Shown: positions 35,045-43,870, counted from the first letter of the stretch. The stretch: 64,000 bases of DNA from Pseudoxanthomonas sp. SE1 (GCF_029542205.1 NZ_CP113783.1:2471001-2535000); one strand, 5' to 3'. Numbers and translations are program-made. The notes: generated by a model from the letters alone, not told the origin.

Positions 35045-37306
35045 TTACGGGCCGGCGACGCGAAACTCCGCCTGTTGCGTGCGGTCGGAGCTTCCGCCCA
35101 CGAACACGGTGAATGTCCCCGGCTCCACCACCTGCTGCATGCGCGCGTCGTACATCGCCAGGTCGTCGAAGCCGAGGGTGAACGTGAGGGTCTTCGACTC
35201 GCCCGGCTGCAGCGACACGCGCTGGAAGCCGCGCAACTGCTTCACCGGCCGCGTAACGCTGGCCACGTCGTCGCGCACGTAGAGCTGCACCACTTCCTCG
35301 CCTGCGCGCTTGCCGGTGTTGGTGACGCGCACGCTGACGCGCTGCTCCAGCGCGTCCGGCTTCAACGTCGCCGATGACACCACCGGCGCGTCGTACCGGA
35401 ACGTGGTGTAGCTGAGGCCGTGACCGAAGGCATAGAGCGGCGTCCACGGGACATCGAGGTACTTGCTGGTGTACTTCTCTTCCATGCGCGGCGGACGGCC
35501 GGTGTTCTTGTGCGCGTAGTAGATCGGCACCTGGCCGACATTGTGCGGGAAGGTGATCGGCAGTTTCGCGGAGGGATTCACGTCGCCGAACAGCACGTCG
35601 GCGATCGCGTGCCCGCCCTCGATGCCCGGGAACCAGGCCTCCAGGATCGCCGGCACCTTGCCTTTCAGCCCTCCGATCGACAGCGGCCGGCCATTCAACA
35701 GCACCACCACGACGGGCTTGCCGGTGGCCGCGACCGCAAGCGCGAGCTGCTCCTGCACGCCTGGCAGGTCCAGCGAGGTGCGGTTGTTCGCCTCCGCGCT
35801 CATGTCGGGGTGTTCACCAAGGAACATCACTACCGCGTCCGCCTGCTTCGCGGCGGCGACGGCGTCGGCGAAGCCGCGGGTGTCCTGGCTGTCGATCTCG
35901 GCACCCTTCGCCACGACAAGGCGCGTCCTGTCGCCGAGCGCGGCCTTCAAGCCTTCGAGCGGCGTGACCGCATCTTCCTCGCGCCCGGCCACCGCCCAGT
36001 TGCCCAGCATGGCGCGGCGATGGTCGGCCAGCGGTCCGATCACCGCCAGCGTGCGCACCGACTTGGCGAGCGGGAGCACCTGGTTGTCGTTCTCAAGCAG
36101 CACCAGCGACTTCTGCGCCATCCGGCGCGCATCGGCACGGTGCTCCGGCGTCAGCGTCAGCGCGCGCTCACGGGCGCCATCGTCGGTGCAGGAGCGATAG
36201 GGATCATCGAACAGGCCCAGGCGGTACTTCGCGTTCAGCACGCGACGCACCGACGCATCCACTTGCGCCATCGGAACACGCCCGGCCTTCACCGCCGCCG
36301 GCAGGTCCTTCAGGTAGATCTGGCTGACCATGTCGACATCCACGCCCGCGCGCAGGCCGAGGCTGCCGGCCTGTTCGCGGTCGGCGGCCACGCCGTGCGG
36401 CATCAGTTCCATCACGCCGGTGTAGTCGCTGACCAGCAGGCCGTCCCAGTCCCACTGCTTGCGCAGGAGATCCTCGATCAGCGGCTGGTGTGCATGCATG
36501 GGCACGCCGGCGATCTCGTTGAAGGCGGCCATGATCGATTGCGCGCCTGCATCGACGGCGGCTTTGAACGGGGGCAGGTAGAGTTCGTGCAGCGTGCGCT
36601 CGGAGATGTCGGCGACGTTGTAGTCGCGCCCCGCCTCGGCCGCGCCATAGGCGACGAAATGCTTGGCGGTGGCGAGCACCGCATCCGGCGCGCGCAGGTC
36701 GTCGCCCTGGAAGCCGCGCACCCGCGCTGCGGCCAGCACGGAGCCCAGGTACGGATCTTCGCCTGCGCCTTCCACGACGCGCCCCCAGCGCGGATCGCGC
36801 GAAATGTCGACCATCGGCGCGTACGTCCAGTGAATGCCGTGCGCCGAGGCCTCGATCGCCGCAACCCGGGCGGCGTGCTGCACTTCCACCGGATCGAAGC
36901 TGGCCGATTCGCCCAGCGGCACCGGGAACACCGTGCGGTGTCCATGGATGACGTCGTACCCGAACAACAGGGGAATCCCGAGCCGGGACTGTTCCACCGC
37001 GATGCGCTGCAGGCGGCAGGTCAGCACCGCACCCTGCGTGCCGAGGTAGGAGCCGATCTCGCCACGACGGATCTGGTCCTCGCTGCCCGCCATCGCGGCC
37101 GGCCCGGTGTTGTTGCCCACGCCGGGCGGCTGGTTCAGCTGGCCGAGCTTCTCCTCCACCGTCATCTTCGCCAGCAGGGCGTCGACGAACGCCTTTTCGG
37201 CCGGCGTCGCGTAGACCGGCGGCCTGGCGTCGGCGGTCGAGGCCAGCAGCGTCGCCACCAGTCCGGCCAGCAGTGCATGGGGGATTCGGGGATTGTGATG
37301 CTTCAT
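35045..37306 (-). CDS. bglX: Periplasmic beta-glucosidase, GH3 (BglX-like)
   Basis: A 753-residue family 3 glycosidase with a signal peptide (MKHHNPRIPHALLAGLVATL, cut near ADA). The N-terminal TIM barrel has DISRDPRWGRVVEGAGEDPY (168-187), the KHF motif (from Lys215) and the nucleophile Asp294 in GLLVSDYTGVMELM. The alpha/beta sandwich follows (LAVIGPLADHRRAMLGNWAV), then a C-terminal fibronectin III-like domain (VSVRVTNTGKRAGEEVVQLY). It releases glucose from the ends of beta-linked oligosaccharides, and relatives include enzymes acting on beta-1,2 linkages. An operator-like sequence lies 32-45 bp upstream. Confidence 0.93.
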   Translation of the reverse strand: MKHHNPRIPHALLAGLVATLLASTADARPPVYATPAEKAFVDALLAKMTVEEKLGQLNQPPGVGNNTGPAAMAGSEDQIRRGEIGSYLGTQGAVLTCRLQRIAVEQSRLGIPLLFGYDVIHGHRTVFPVPLGESASFDPVEVQHAARVAAIEASAHGIHWTYAPMVDISRDPRWGRVVEGAGEDPYLGSVLAAARVRGFQGDDLRAPDAVLATAKHFVAYGAAEAGRDYNVADISERTLHELYLPPFKAAVDAGAQSIMAAFNEIAGVPMHAHQPLIEDLLRKQWDWDGLLVSDYTGVMELMPHGVAADREQAGSLGLRAGVDVDMVSQIYLKDLPAAVKAGRVPMAQVDASVRRVLNAKYRLGLFDDPYRSCTDDGARERALTLTPEHRADARRMAQKSLVLLENDNQVLPLAKSVRTLAVIGPLADHRRAMLGNWAVAGREEDAVTPLEGLKAALGDRTRLVVAKGAEIDSQDTRGFADAVAAAKQADAVVMFLGEHPDMSAEANNRTSLDLPGVQEQLALAVAATGKPVVVVLLNGRPLSIGGLKGKVPAILEAWFPGIEGGHAIADVLFGDVNPSAKLPITFPHNVGQVPIYYAHKNTGRPPRMEEKYTSKYLDVPWTPLYAFGHGLSYTTFRYDAPVVSSATLKPDALEQRVSVRVTNTGKRAGEEVVQLYVRDDVASVTRPVKQLRGFQRVSLQPGESKTLTFTLGFDDLAMYDARMQQVVEPGTFTVFVGGSSDRTQQAEFRVAGP

Positions 37307-37337
37307 GGCGCCCTCCCGGCATAGCGAAGGGCGCGAA

Positions 37338-37351
37338 TGTAAACGTTTTCA
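37338..37351. promoter_or_regulatory. LacI-family operator-like site before the GH3 gene
   Basis: TGTAAACGTTTTCA, central CG, lies 32 bp before the GH3 ATG. It fits the set of five similar sites in the carbohydrate region. Confidence 0.65.
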
Positions 37352-37392
37352 GCGGCGACTGCATGCGGCAGCGCCGGAAAGGCCGGCGGCGC

Positions 37393-37662
37393 TCAGCGGG
37401 CCTCGTCGGGTGTACGTGCCTCGATGGCCAAGGCGTGGATATCGGTCTGCATCATCTCGCCCAGGGCGGCGTAGACCACGCGGTGGCGGGCCAGCGGGGG
37501 CTTGCCGGCGAAGGCCGCGCTGGTGATGCGGACCGTGAAGTGTCCCCGGCCATCGCGGGCGCCTTCGTGGCCCGCGTGCTTGTGGCTGTCGTCCAGCACC
37601 TCCATCGACACCGGTTGCAGGGCGGACTCGAGGGCTGCCCGGATGCGCTCGATCCGGTTCAC
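37393..37662 (-). CDS. bolA: BolA-family protein
   Basis: An 89-residue protein with the compact BolA fold, starting [20 protein letters not shown], with the conserved [12 protein letters not shown] loop and [20 protein letters not shown] core, ending in the helix [14 protein letters not shown]. BolA proteins partner with monothiol glutaredoxins in iron-sulfur trafficking and, in some bacteria, regulate cell shape genes. The start is a GTG at 37662 that overlaps the stop of the YciI-like gene (GTGA), with AAGG upstream. The two are therefore coupled. The exact BolA subtype (BolA versus IbaG) cannot be settled by eye; the SHKHAGHEG loop favours BolA. Confidence 0.88.
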   Translation of the reverse strand: MNRIERIRAALESALQPVSMEVLDDSHKHAGHEGARDGRGHFTVRITSAAFAGKPPLARHRVVYAALGEMMQTDIHALAIEARTPDEAR

Positions 37663-37958
37663 GGCAGAACCTTGCGGAAGGGCCGGACGTCGGTGCGCGC
37701 ATAGACGCCGGCGGCGGCGTAGGGATCGGCATCGGCCCAGGCACGCGCGTCTTCCAGCGAGTCGAACTCGGCAATCACGATGCTGCCACTGAAGCCGGCC
37801 GGACCCGGATCCTCGGCATCGATGGCCGGACACGGACCCGCCAGCAACAGGCGACCCTCGTCGCGCAGCGCGGTCAGGCGGGCCAGGTGCGCGGGCCGCG
37901 AAGCCAGGCGCTTGGAAAGGACGTCGGGGGCGTCATGCCCTTCGATGGCGTACCACAT
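37659..37958 (-). CDS. YciI-like (YCII domain) protein
   Basis: A 99-residue ferredoxin-fold protein beginning [20 protein letters not shown], with [24 protein letters not shown] and a C-terminal [22 protein letters not shown]. These are the YCII-family hallmarks: Asp of the EGHDAPD turn and the His of RPAHL form the putative active site. The biochemical role is undefined. ATG 37958 with GGAG seven bases upstream is the start. Its TGA overlaps the bolA GTG by 4 bp. A bolA-yciI pair is a common xanthomonad arrangement. Confidence 0.87.
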   Translation of the reverse strand: MWYAIEGHDAPDVLSKRLASRPAHLARLTALRDEGRLLLAGPCPAIDAEDPGPAGFSGSIVIAEFDSLEDARAWADADPYAAAGVYARTDVRPFRKVLP

Positions 37959-38335
37959 GCGGTTCACTCCGGAAGCTGGGCCTGAATTGTACGTGCCCTC
38001 CCCCGGGCCAGGTGCTGGACACACTCCCGGCCAAGGCTTACCCTGTCCTTCATTGCACGGCCGGAAGCAGCGGCCCGTCCAGGGGAAGAACCGGCCACGC
38101 CGCCCTCCCCGATCCCCGGCACGGGGACCACCGGGACGTTCGATTCGCTGCCCATACCCGCCCGCGCCCGACGACCTCACGCTGTCCGCCGCCGCATCCT
38201 GCGGTGTGCTTTGCTGGTTGCTTCAAGGGAAGCGTTCGCCCTGCGACGCATGATGTTGGTTTGCGGAATGACGGCACCAAGCCGGCCCTGCCGCGTGCAG
38301 GATGGATCGGTGGTTAGCACGATGACTGTTTCTTG
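37959..38335. other. Intergenic gap with no feature seen
   Basis: About 377 bp between the divergent YciI-like gene and scpA hold no convincing gene, tRNA or repeat. The GCCGGAAGCAGCGGCC segment near 38062 looks at first like a signal-recognition-particle RNA loop but lacks the conserved core. Promoters for both sides should lie here. Confidence 0.6.
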
Positions 38336-39241
38336 ATGAGCCCAGAACTCGCGTCCGACGCGACCCCACAATCCCCGTCCACGCATCCGCAGCAGCAGGA
38401 AATGCCGCTGGCGATGGTGCATGGGCAGCCGGTGCTGCAGATCCCGCAGGACCTGTACATCCCGCCGGATGCGCTCGAAGTCATCCTGGACGCGTTCGAA
38501 GGCCCCCTGGACCTGCTGTTGTACCTGATCCGCCGGCAGAACCTGGACATCCTGGACATCCCCGTCGCCGAAATCACCCGGCAGTACGTGGACTACATCA
38601 ATGTGATGCAGGAACTGCGGTTCGAACTGGCCGCCGAATACCTGCTGATGGCGGCCATCCTGGCCGAGATCAAGTCACGCATGCTGCTGCCGCGGCCGGT
38701 GAGCGAGGATGGCGAAGAAGGCGATCCGCGCGCCGAGCTGGTGCGCCGCCTGCAGGAATACGAACGCTTCAAACAGGCGGCCGAGGACCTGGACGCCCTG
38801 CCCCGCCAGGACCGCGACACCACCCCGGTCAGCGCGGAGGTTCCCGACCGGGCAGCGGTCAGGTTGCCGCCCCCGGTGGAGCTGAAGGAAATGCTGCTGG
38901 CGCTGCACGACGTGCTGAAGCGCGCCGAGCTGTTCAGCGGCCACGCGATCAAGCGCGAAGCGCTCAGCGTGCGCCAGCGCATGGGCGATGTGCTGACGCG
39001 GCTGGAGGACGGCAAGTTCCACCGCTTCGAAAGCATGTTCACACCGGAGGAAGGCAAGCTGGGCGTGCTGGTGACCTTCCTGGCCATGCTGGAACTGGCC
39101 AAGGAGCAGTTGCTGGACATCGTGCAGGAAGCCCCGCTTGCCCCGATCTACATCAAGTCGCTGGCGCTGAACAACACCAACGAACCGCTGCAGTTCTCCA
39201 GCGAATTCGACGATACCGACGCCGCCAACGACAGCCCGTGA
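38336..39241 (+). CDS. scpA: Segregation and condensation protein A
   Basis: The kleisin subunit that bridges the heads of the SMC dimer encoded at 9297-12800. About 301 residues, with the typical N-terminal block FEGPLDLLLYLIRRQNLDIL, then DIPVAEITRQYVDYINVM and LAAEYLLMAAILAEIKSRML, an Asp/Glu-rich middle, and a C-terminal winged helix (LGVLVTFLAMLELAKEQLLD). About 45 residues precede the first block. ATG 38336 overlaps a tiny four-codon frame (ATGACTGTTTCTTGATG) just upstream. scpB follows after 46 bp. Confidence 0.95.
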   Translation: MSPELASDATPQSPSTHPQQQEMPLAMVHGQPVLQIPQDLYIPPDALEVILDAFEGPLDLLLYLIRRQNLDILDIPVAEITRQYVDYINVMQELRFELAAEYLLMAAILAEIKSRMLLPRPVSEDGEEGDPRAELVRRLQEYERFKQAAEDLDALPRQDRDTTPVSAEVPDRAAVRLPPPVELKEMLLALHDVLKRAELFSGHAIKREALSVRQRMGDVLTRLEDGKFHRFESMFTPEEGKLGVLVTFLAMLELAKEQLLDIVQEAPLAPIYIKSLALNNTNEPLQFSSEFDDTDAANDSP

Positions 39242-39287
39242 CGCGGCCGGGCCTTGCGCCCGCCGCACTTCCGAACGACAGGACCGC

Positions 39288-40121
39288 ATGGATCAATCGC
39301 TCATCAACCGCATCGTGGAAGCCGCCCTGCTGGCGGCGACCCAGCCGCTGGCACTCGCGCAGTTGCACGGCCTGTTCCCCGAGGACGAGCCGGCGCCGGA
39401 AGGCAGTGTCGAGCAGGCGCTGCAGCAGCTCGCCGATGCCTGCGCCGACCGCGGCGTGGAACTGGTCGAAGTCGCCTCCGGCTACCGCTACCAGGTCAAG
39501 GCCGACGTGCACGCCTGGGTCGCCCGGCTGTGGACGGAACGCAAGACCAAGTACACCCGCGCCACGCTGGAAACCCTGGCGCTGATCGCCTACCGCCAGC
39601 CGATCACGCGTGGCGAGATCGAGCAGGTCCGTGGCGTGGCAGTGAGCAGCAACATCATCCAGGCCCTGGAAGAGCGCGAATGGATCCGCGTGGTGGGCCA
39701 CCGCGATGTACCGGGCAAGCCGGCGCTGTTCGGCACCACCAAGGGCTTCCTCGACTACTTCGGCCTGAAGCGCCTGGACGAATTGCCGCCGTTGTCCGAA
39801 CTCAAGGACATCGGCGAACTGGAGCCGCAACTGCCGCTGGACGGCGCGCCGTTGCCGGTCAGTATCGCCAGCGGCGATGCCGCGGATGGCGAAGAACAGG
39901 CCGCGCCGTCGGACGACGATGCCGGCGACAGGGACGACGGAACGGATACCGATACGCAGGACCCCGCGGACGCGTCGCAGGACGAGGCCGCCAATGACGA
40001 CACCCCGACGGAAGCCGGCGACACCGCCGCACACGCTTCCCACGATGAACCTCAACCCCAAGATGACGACGCCGCAGTTTCCAACGAGGAACACCAGGCA
40101 CCGTCGGAGCAGAAACAATGA
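39288..40121 (+). CDS. scpB: Segregation and condensation protein B
   Basis: Winged-helix partner of ScpA in the SMC complex. The 277-residue protein starts MDQSLINRIVEAALLAATQP and has the family block TLETLALIAYRQPITRGEIE followed by QVRGVAVSSNIIQALEEREW, and GTTKGFLDYFGLKRLDELPP. After residue about 195 there is an acidic low-complexity tail of about 80 residues rich in Asp, Ala, Glu and Thr that is not part of the core. ATG 39288 follows scpA by 46 bp, and the stop overlaps the rluB start by 4 bp (ATGA). Confidence 0.94.
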   Translation: MDQSLINRIVEAALLAATQPLALAQLHGLFPEDEPAPEGSVEQALQQLADACADRGVELVEVASGYRYQVKADVHAWVARLWTERKTKYTRATLETLALIAYRQPITRGEIEQVRGVAVSSNIIQALEEREWIRVVGHRDVPGKPALFGTTKGFLDYFGLKRLDELPPLSELKDIGELEPQLPLDGAPLPVSIASGDAADGEEQAAPSDDDAGDRDDGTDTDTQDPADASQDEAANDDTPTEAGDTAAHASHDEPQPQDDDAAVSNEEHQAPSEQKQ

Positions 40122-41770
40122 GCAACACCCCGAAAAAACCCTCACTCGGCAAGTTGTCGCTGAAGCGCGGCGAAGGCGCCGACGCGCCTGAAACGAACCG
40201 ACTGGAAGAGCGCCTGCACAAAGTGCTGGCGCAGGCCGGCCTGGGCTCGCGCCGTGCGCTGGAACAGCGCATCGCCGATGGCCTGGTCAAGGTCAACGGC
40301 GAAGTCGCGCAGACCGGCATGTCGGTCAAGGGCGGCGACCGCATCGAGCTGGACGGCAAGACCTTCGTCGCCAGCGCACTGACCGAACCCTCCCGCGTGC
40401 TGATCTACAACAAGCCGGAAGGCGAAGTGACCACGCGCGAAGACCCCGAAGGCCGCCCGACGATCTTCGAAGCGCTGCCGGCCCTGAAGGGCGCGCGCTG
40501 GATCGCCATCGGCCGCCTGGACATCAACACCACCGGCCTGCTGCTGCTGACCACCGATGGCGAACTCGCCAACGCGATGATGCATCCGTCCTACGAAGTC
40601 GAACGCGAGTACGTGGTGCGCGTGCGGGCGCCGGAAGGCCAGGACAGCGTGCCGGACAACGTCGTCGACCGGCTGCGCCGCGGCGTGGCGCTGGAAGACG
40701 GCCCGGCCAAGTTCGACAGCATCGAGCGCATCGGCGGCACCGACTCGCACGACTGGTTCAGCGTGGTGGTCAAGGAAGGCCGCAATCGCGAAGTGCGCCG
40801 CCTGTGGGAGTCGCAGGGCTGCCAGGTCAGCCGCCTGAAGCGCGTGCGCTATGGCAAGGTCAGCCTGCCGCAGCCGCTGCTGCGAGGCCAGTCGCAGGAA
40901 CTGGCCGACGCGCAGGTGCAGGCGTTGCGCAAGGAACTGGGCCTTGAAGACGGCACGCCCGCCGCGCTGACGCTGCAGCCCGTGATCGGCCAGCGCAAGG
41001 CATCCAAGTCCACCGTGCATGTGGGCGGAGGCCGCAGCGGCAGCGCGTACGTCAACGGCCACAACAGCGCCGACGAAGGCCGCGAACTGCGCCGCTTCGA
41101 CCACGTGCGCGAAGACCGTGGCCGCGGTGGTCGCGGCAAGAAGCCGCATGGCGGCCTGACCGTCAGTGGCGAGCAGGCGGCCAAGCAGTCGCAACGTCCG
41201 TTCAAGCAGCGCACACCCAAGGGCCCGAAGCCGTTGCCGGATGGCAATCCGGCCGCGTTCCGCAGCTGGTACGTGCCTGATGGTGTGGATACCGGCCCCG
41301 CCGGTCACCGCAACGCCGGCCCCGGCGGCCCGAAGAAGCCCTACGGCGGCAAGCCGGGCGGACGTCCCGGTGCCGGTGGCAAGCCGGGCGGCGGCGCGGG
41401 CAAGCGCGGTCCGGGTGGTGGGCCGGGTGGCTTCGGTGGCGACCGCTTCGGCAGCGACCGTGCAGGCCCTGCGGGCGAACGTGGTCCGCGTGGCGCGCAA
41501 GGTGCGGGCAAGCCGCAGCGCGCGGCGCGTCCCTACGGCCATCCCGCCAGCGCACCCAGCTTCCCGTCCGACCACGCCAACCCCGGCTTCAGTCCCTACG
41601 GCCAGCAGCCGCGCGGTCCGCGTCCGCAAGGTCGTCCGGGTGGCGGCGGCAATCGTCCGCAACACGCCGGTCCGCGCCCTGGCGGGCGTCCGGCAGGCGG
41701 ACGGGGTCCGGGCGGTCGCCCCGGCGGCGGCGGACAGCGCGGCCCCCGCGGTGGCGGCGGCCACGGTTGA
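40118..41770 (+). CDS. rluB: 23S rRNA pseudouridine synthase RluB with long Gly/Pro/Arg-rich tail
   Basis: Isomerises uridine 2605 (E. coli numbering) of 23S rRNA. An S4 RNA-binding domain (about residues 28-80, RLHKVLAQAGLGSRRALEQR) precedes the catalytic domain: LIYNKPEGEVTTREDP, catalytic Asp135 in IGRLDINTTGLLLLTTDG and KEGRNREVRRLWESQGCQVS. The core ends near residue 270. The last 240-270 residues are a low-complexity tail of Gly, Pro, Arg and Lys, with RGGRGKKPHGG at first and later repeats of GGRPGGGG type; the total of 550 is about twice E. coli RluB. Such tails usually bind RNA. A strong terminator follows 9 bp after the stop. Confidence 0.93.
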   Translation: MSNTPKKPSLGKLSLKRGEGADAPETNRLEERLHKVLAQAGLGSRRALEQRIADGLVKVNGEVAQTGMSVKGGDRIELDGKTFVASALTEPSRVLIYNKPEGEVTTREDPEGRPTIFEALPALKGARWIAIGRLDINTTGLLLLTTDGELANAMMHPSYEVEREYVVRVRAPEGQDSVPDNVVDRLRRGVALEDGPAKFDSIERIGGTDSHDWFSVVVKEGRNREVRRLWESQGCQVSRLKRVRYGKVSLPQPLLRGQSQELADAQVQALRKELGLEDGTPAALTLQPVIGQRKASKSTVHVGGGRSGSAYVNGHNSADEGRELRRFDHVREDRGRGGRGKKPHGGLTVSGEQAAKQSQRPFKQRTPKGPKPLPDGNPAAFRSWYVPDGVDTGPAGHRNAGPGGPKKPYGGKPGGRPGAGGKPGGGAGKRGPGGGPGGFGGDRFGSDRAGPAGERGPRGAQGAGKPQRAARPYGHPASAPSFPSDHANPGFSPYGQQPRGPRPQGRPGGGGNRPQHAGPRPGGRPAGGRGPGGRPGGGGQRGPRGGGGHG

Positions 41771-41778
41771 AGCAACAA

Positions 41779-41812
41779 GGAGAAGGCGCCCATCGGCGCC
41801 TTCTCCGTTTTC
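41779..41812 (+). terminator. Intrinsic terminator after scpA-scpB-rluB
   Basis: GGAGAAGGCGCC and GGCGCCTTCTCC form a 12-bp perfect stem with a CATC loop, followed by GTTTT. It ends the operon. Confidence 0.9.
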
Positions 41813-41909
41813 CGCGGATCGGTCGCGCTGACTTCATGGCGACTTCATCGCGACTCCCCGCAACGTCTGCACGCTGCGCGCCATCCCGTGATGGCGCGCA
41901 TGCCCGACG

Positions 41910-43022
41910 ATGCAGGACAACCGATACGACGTGATCGTGGTGGGTGCAGGATTCGCCGGCCTCGCCTGTGCGGGCGAGCTTGCTTCCCATGGCCTGCGCG
42001 CCTGCGTGATCGATCGCAAGCAGGACCTCGGCGAGCGCATCCACACCACCGGCATCCTGGTGCAGGAGGCATGCGATGCACCGCTGCTGGCCGACCTGCC
42101 GCAGGCACTGGTGCGTGCCGTTCCCCATGTCCGCCTGTACGCGCCCAACCTGCGCAGCGTGCGGCTCGGTGCGGCCGGGTATCGCTTCCACACCACGGAC
42201 ACGCCGGCACTGATGCGCTGGCTGGGCGAGCGCACCGAGGCTTGCGGCGTCGAATTGAAGCGCGGCCACGCGTTCCGCGATGCCGTGCGCACCACCTCTG
42301 GATGGCGGGTGGAAGGCGTCGGGCAAGCCCGTTTCCTGGTCGGTGCCGATGGCGCACGCTCGCGTGTCGCCGAGCGGCTCGGACTCGGCCGCGTGGGCGA
42401 GTTCCTCCACGGCGTGGAATACGAGTTCGATGGCATCGCCCTGCGCGAACCCGATGCCCTGCATTGCTTCATCAGCAAGCGCTTCGCTCCCGGCTACCTG
42501 GGCTGGGTGGCACAGACACCGACCGGCGTGCAGGCCGGCCTGGCGCGGCGTTATCGGCCGGGCAACACGCAGGCACCGGACATGGTCGGCTTCCTGCACC
42601 ATGTCGCCCCGATGACGGGACTGCCGGCGACACGGCGACCGGACAGCATCCGCGCCGGCCTGATTCCCTGCGGTGGTGCGGTCCGGCCGATGTCGGGGGA
42701 GGACGTAGTGCTTGTGGGCGACGCGGCCGGCATGGTGTCGCCACTGACCGCCGGCGGCATCCATTCCGGTCTTCGCCACGGCGCGGCCATCGGGCGCATG
42801 CTGGCCGGCCACCTGACCGGCGAAGCGGCATCGGGCGCTTCAATGACGCCACCTGTCCCGGGTTTCGCCTTCAAGCGCCTGTTGCGATGGGCGTTCGACC
42901 AGGGGCAATTCGACGCCCCGATGGACCTGCTGCTGACAACACGCCCCATGCGTCGCGCCGTCGAGCACCTCTGCTTCCATCGACGCGGCGGCCTGGCGCC
43001 CGACCCGGGCGGCGCGGATTGA
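41910..43022 (+). CDS. FAD-dependent oxidoreductase, geranylgeranyl-reductase family
   Basis: A 370-residue flavoprotein. The N-terminal Rossmann motif VIVVGAGFAGLACAGELASH binds FAD, ARFLVGADGARSRVAERLGL is the internal DG motif, and VVLVGDAAGMVSPLTAGGIH is the GD motif typical of FixC/geranylgeranyl reductase-like enzymes. These reduce isoprenoid chains or halogenate/hydroxylate aromatic substrates, and no substrate can be inferred. The start ATG 41910 has no strong Shine-Dalgarno sequence. It lies 69 bp before fpr, so the two may be one transcript and the ferredoxin reductase could supply electrons. Confidence 0.83.
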   Translation: MQDNRYDVIVVGAGFAGLACAGELASHGLRACVIDRKQDLGERIHTTGILVQEACDAPLLADLPQALVRAVPHVRLYAPNLRSVRLGAAGYRFHTTDTPALMRWLGERTEACGVELKRGHAFRDAVRTTSGWRVEGVGQARFLVGADGARSRVAERLGLGRVGEFLHGVEYEFDGIALREPDALHCFISKRFAPGYLGWVAQTPTGVQAGLARRYRPGNTQAPDMVGFLHHVAPMTGLPATRRPDSIRAGLIPCGGAVRPMSGEDVVLVGDAAGMVSPLTAGGIHSGLRHGAAIGRMLAGHLTGEAASGASMTPPVPGFAFKRLLRWAFDQGQFDAPMDLLLTTRPMRRAVEHLCFHRRGGLAPDPGGAD

Positions 43023-43053
43023 GTACGATCAAGGCCGCGCTGCGGCGGTCGGC

Positions 43054-43059
43054 TACAAT
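43054..43059 (+). promoter_or_regulatory. Possible -10 element before fpr
   Basis: TACAAT in GGCTACAATGG lies 32 bp before the fpr ATG and matches a sigma-70 -10 hexamer. No good -35 is seen at the usual distance, so this is tentative. Confidence 0.35.
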
Positions 43060-43090
43060 GGCGCGTTGATTCGATAGCCCAGACTCCCCC

Positions 43091-43870
43091 ATGTCCTCTG
43101 CGTTCGGCACCGAGACGGTGCTCGACGTCCGTCACTGGACGGACGCCTACTTCAGCTTCACCACCACCCGCGACGACGGTTTCCGCTTCGAGAACGGCCA
43201 GTTCGTCATGATCGGGCTGGAAGTCGACGGCACGCCGCTGCTGCGCGCCTACTCGATCGCCAGCGCGAACTGGGAAGAACAGCTCGAGTTCTTCAGCATC
43301 AAGGTGCAGAACGGCCCGCTGACCTCGCGCCTCCAGCACATCAAGCCGGGCGACAGCGTGCTGATCGGACGCAAGCCCACCGGCACCCTGCTGATCAGCG
43401 ACCTGCATCCGGGCCGCAACCTCTATCTGCTGGGCACGGGGACCGGACTGGCGCCGTGGCTGTCGATCATCAAGGACCCGGCGACTTACGAGCGCTTCGA
43501 CAAGGTCATCCTGACCCACGGCGTGCGCCATGCCGAAGACCTGGCCTACCGCGACTATTTCGAAAAGGAACTGCCGCAGCACGAGTTCCTCGGCGAAACC
43601 ATCCGCGAGAAGCTGCTGTACTACCCCGCAGTCACCCGCGAGGACTTCCCCAATCGGGGACGCCTGACCGACCTGATGGCCACCGGCAGCATGATGGAGA
43701 GCCTCGGCATCGCGCCGCTGGATGCGGAGCACGACCGCGCGATGATCTGCGGCAGCCCGCAGATGCTGGCCGACTTCCGCGCCCTGCTGGATGGCCGCGG
43801 CTTCACCGCCGCACCCCGCATCGGCACCGCCGGGCAGTACGTGTTCGAGCGCGCCTTCGTCGAGAAATAG
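43091..43870 (+). CDS. fpr: Ferredoxin--NADP(+) reductase
   Basis: Transfers electrons between NADPH and ferredoxin or flavodoxin. The 259-residue protein has a FAD-binding barrel with RAYSIASANWEEQLEFFSI, NGPLTSRLQHIKPGD and an NADP domain with LLGTGTGLAPWLSIIKDP, ILTHGVRHAEDLAYRDYF and DRAMICGSPQML. The length and the C-terminal FERAFVEK fit bacterial subfamily I Fpr. In Pseudomonas and relatives Fpr feeds iron-sulfur proteins and oxidative stress defence. ATG 43091 gives a natural N-terminus. Confidence 0.95.
   Translation: MSSAFGTETVLDVRHWTDAYFSFTTTRDDGFRFENGQFVMIGLEVDGTPLLRAYSIASANWEEQLEFFSIKVQNGPLTSRLQHIKPGDSVLIGRKPTGTLLISDLHPGRNLYLLGTGTGLAPWLSIIKDPATYERFDKVILTHGVRHAEDLAYRDYFEKELPQHEFLGETIREKLLYYPAVTREDFPNRGRLTDLMATGSMMESLGIAPLDAEHDRAMICGSPQMLADFRALLDGRGFTAAPRIGTAGQYVFERAFVEK

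Noticed and set aside
38030..38110. Signal-recognition-particle RNA gene
   Set aside because: CCGGAAGCAG is present but the conserved GGTCAGGTCCGGAAGGAAGC core and flanking pairs are absent.
38321..38337. Regulatory four-codon upstream frame overlapping scpA
   Set aside because: Such tiny frames arise by chance; no Shine-Dalgarno precedes it and no conserved peptide is apparent.
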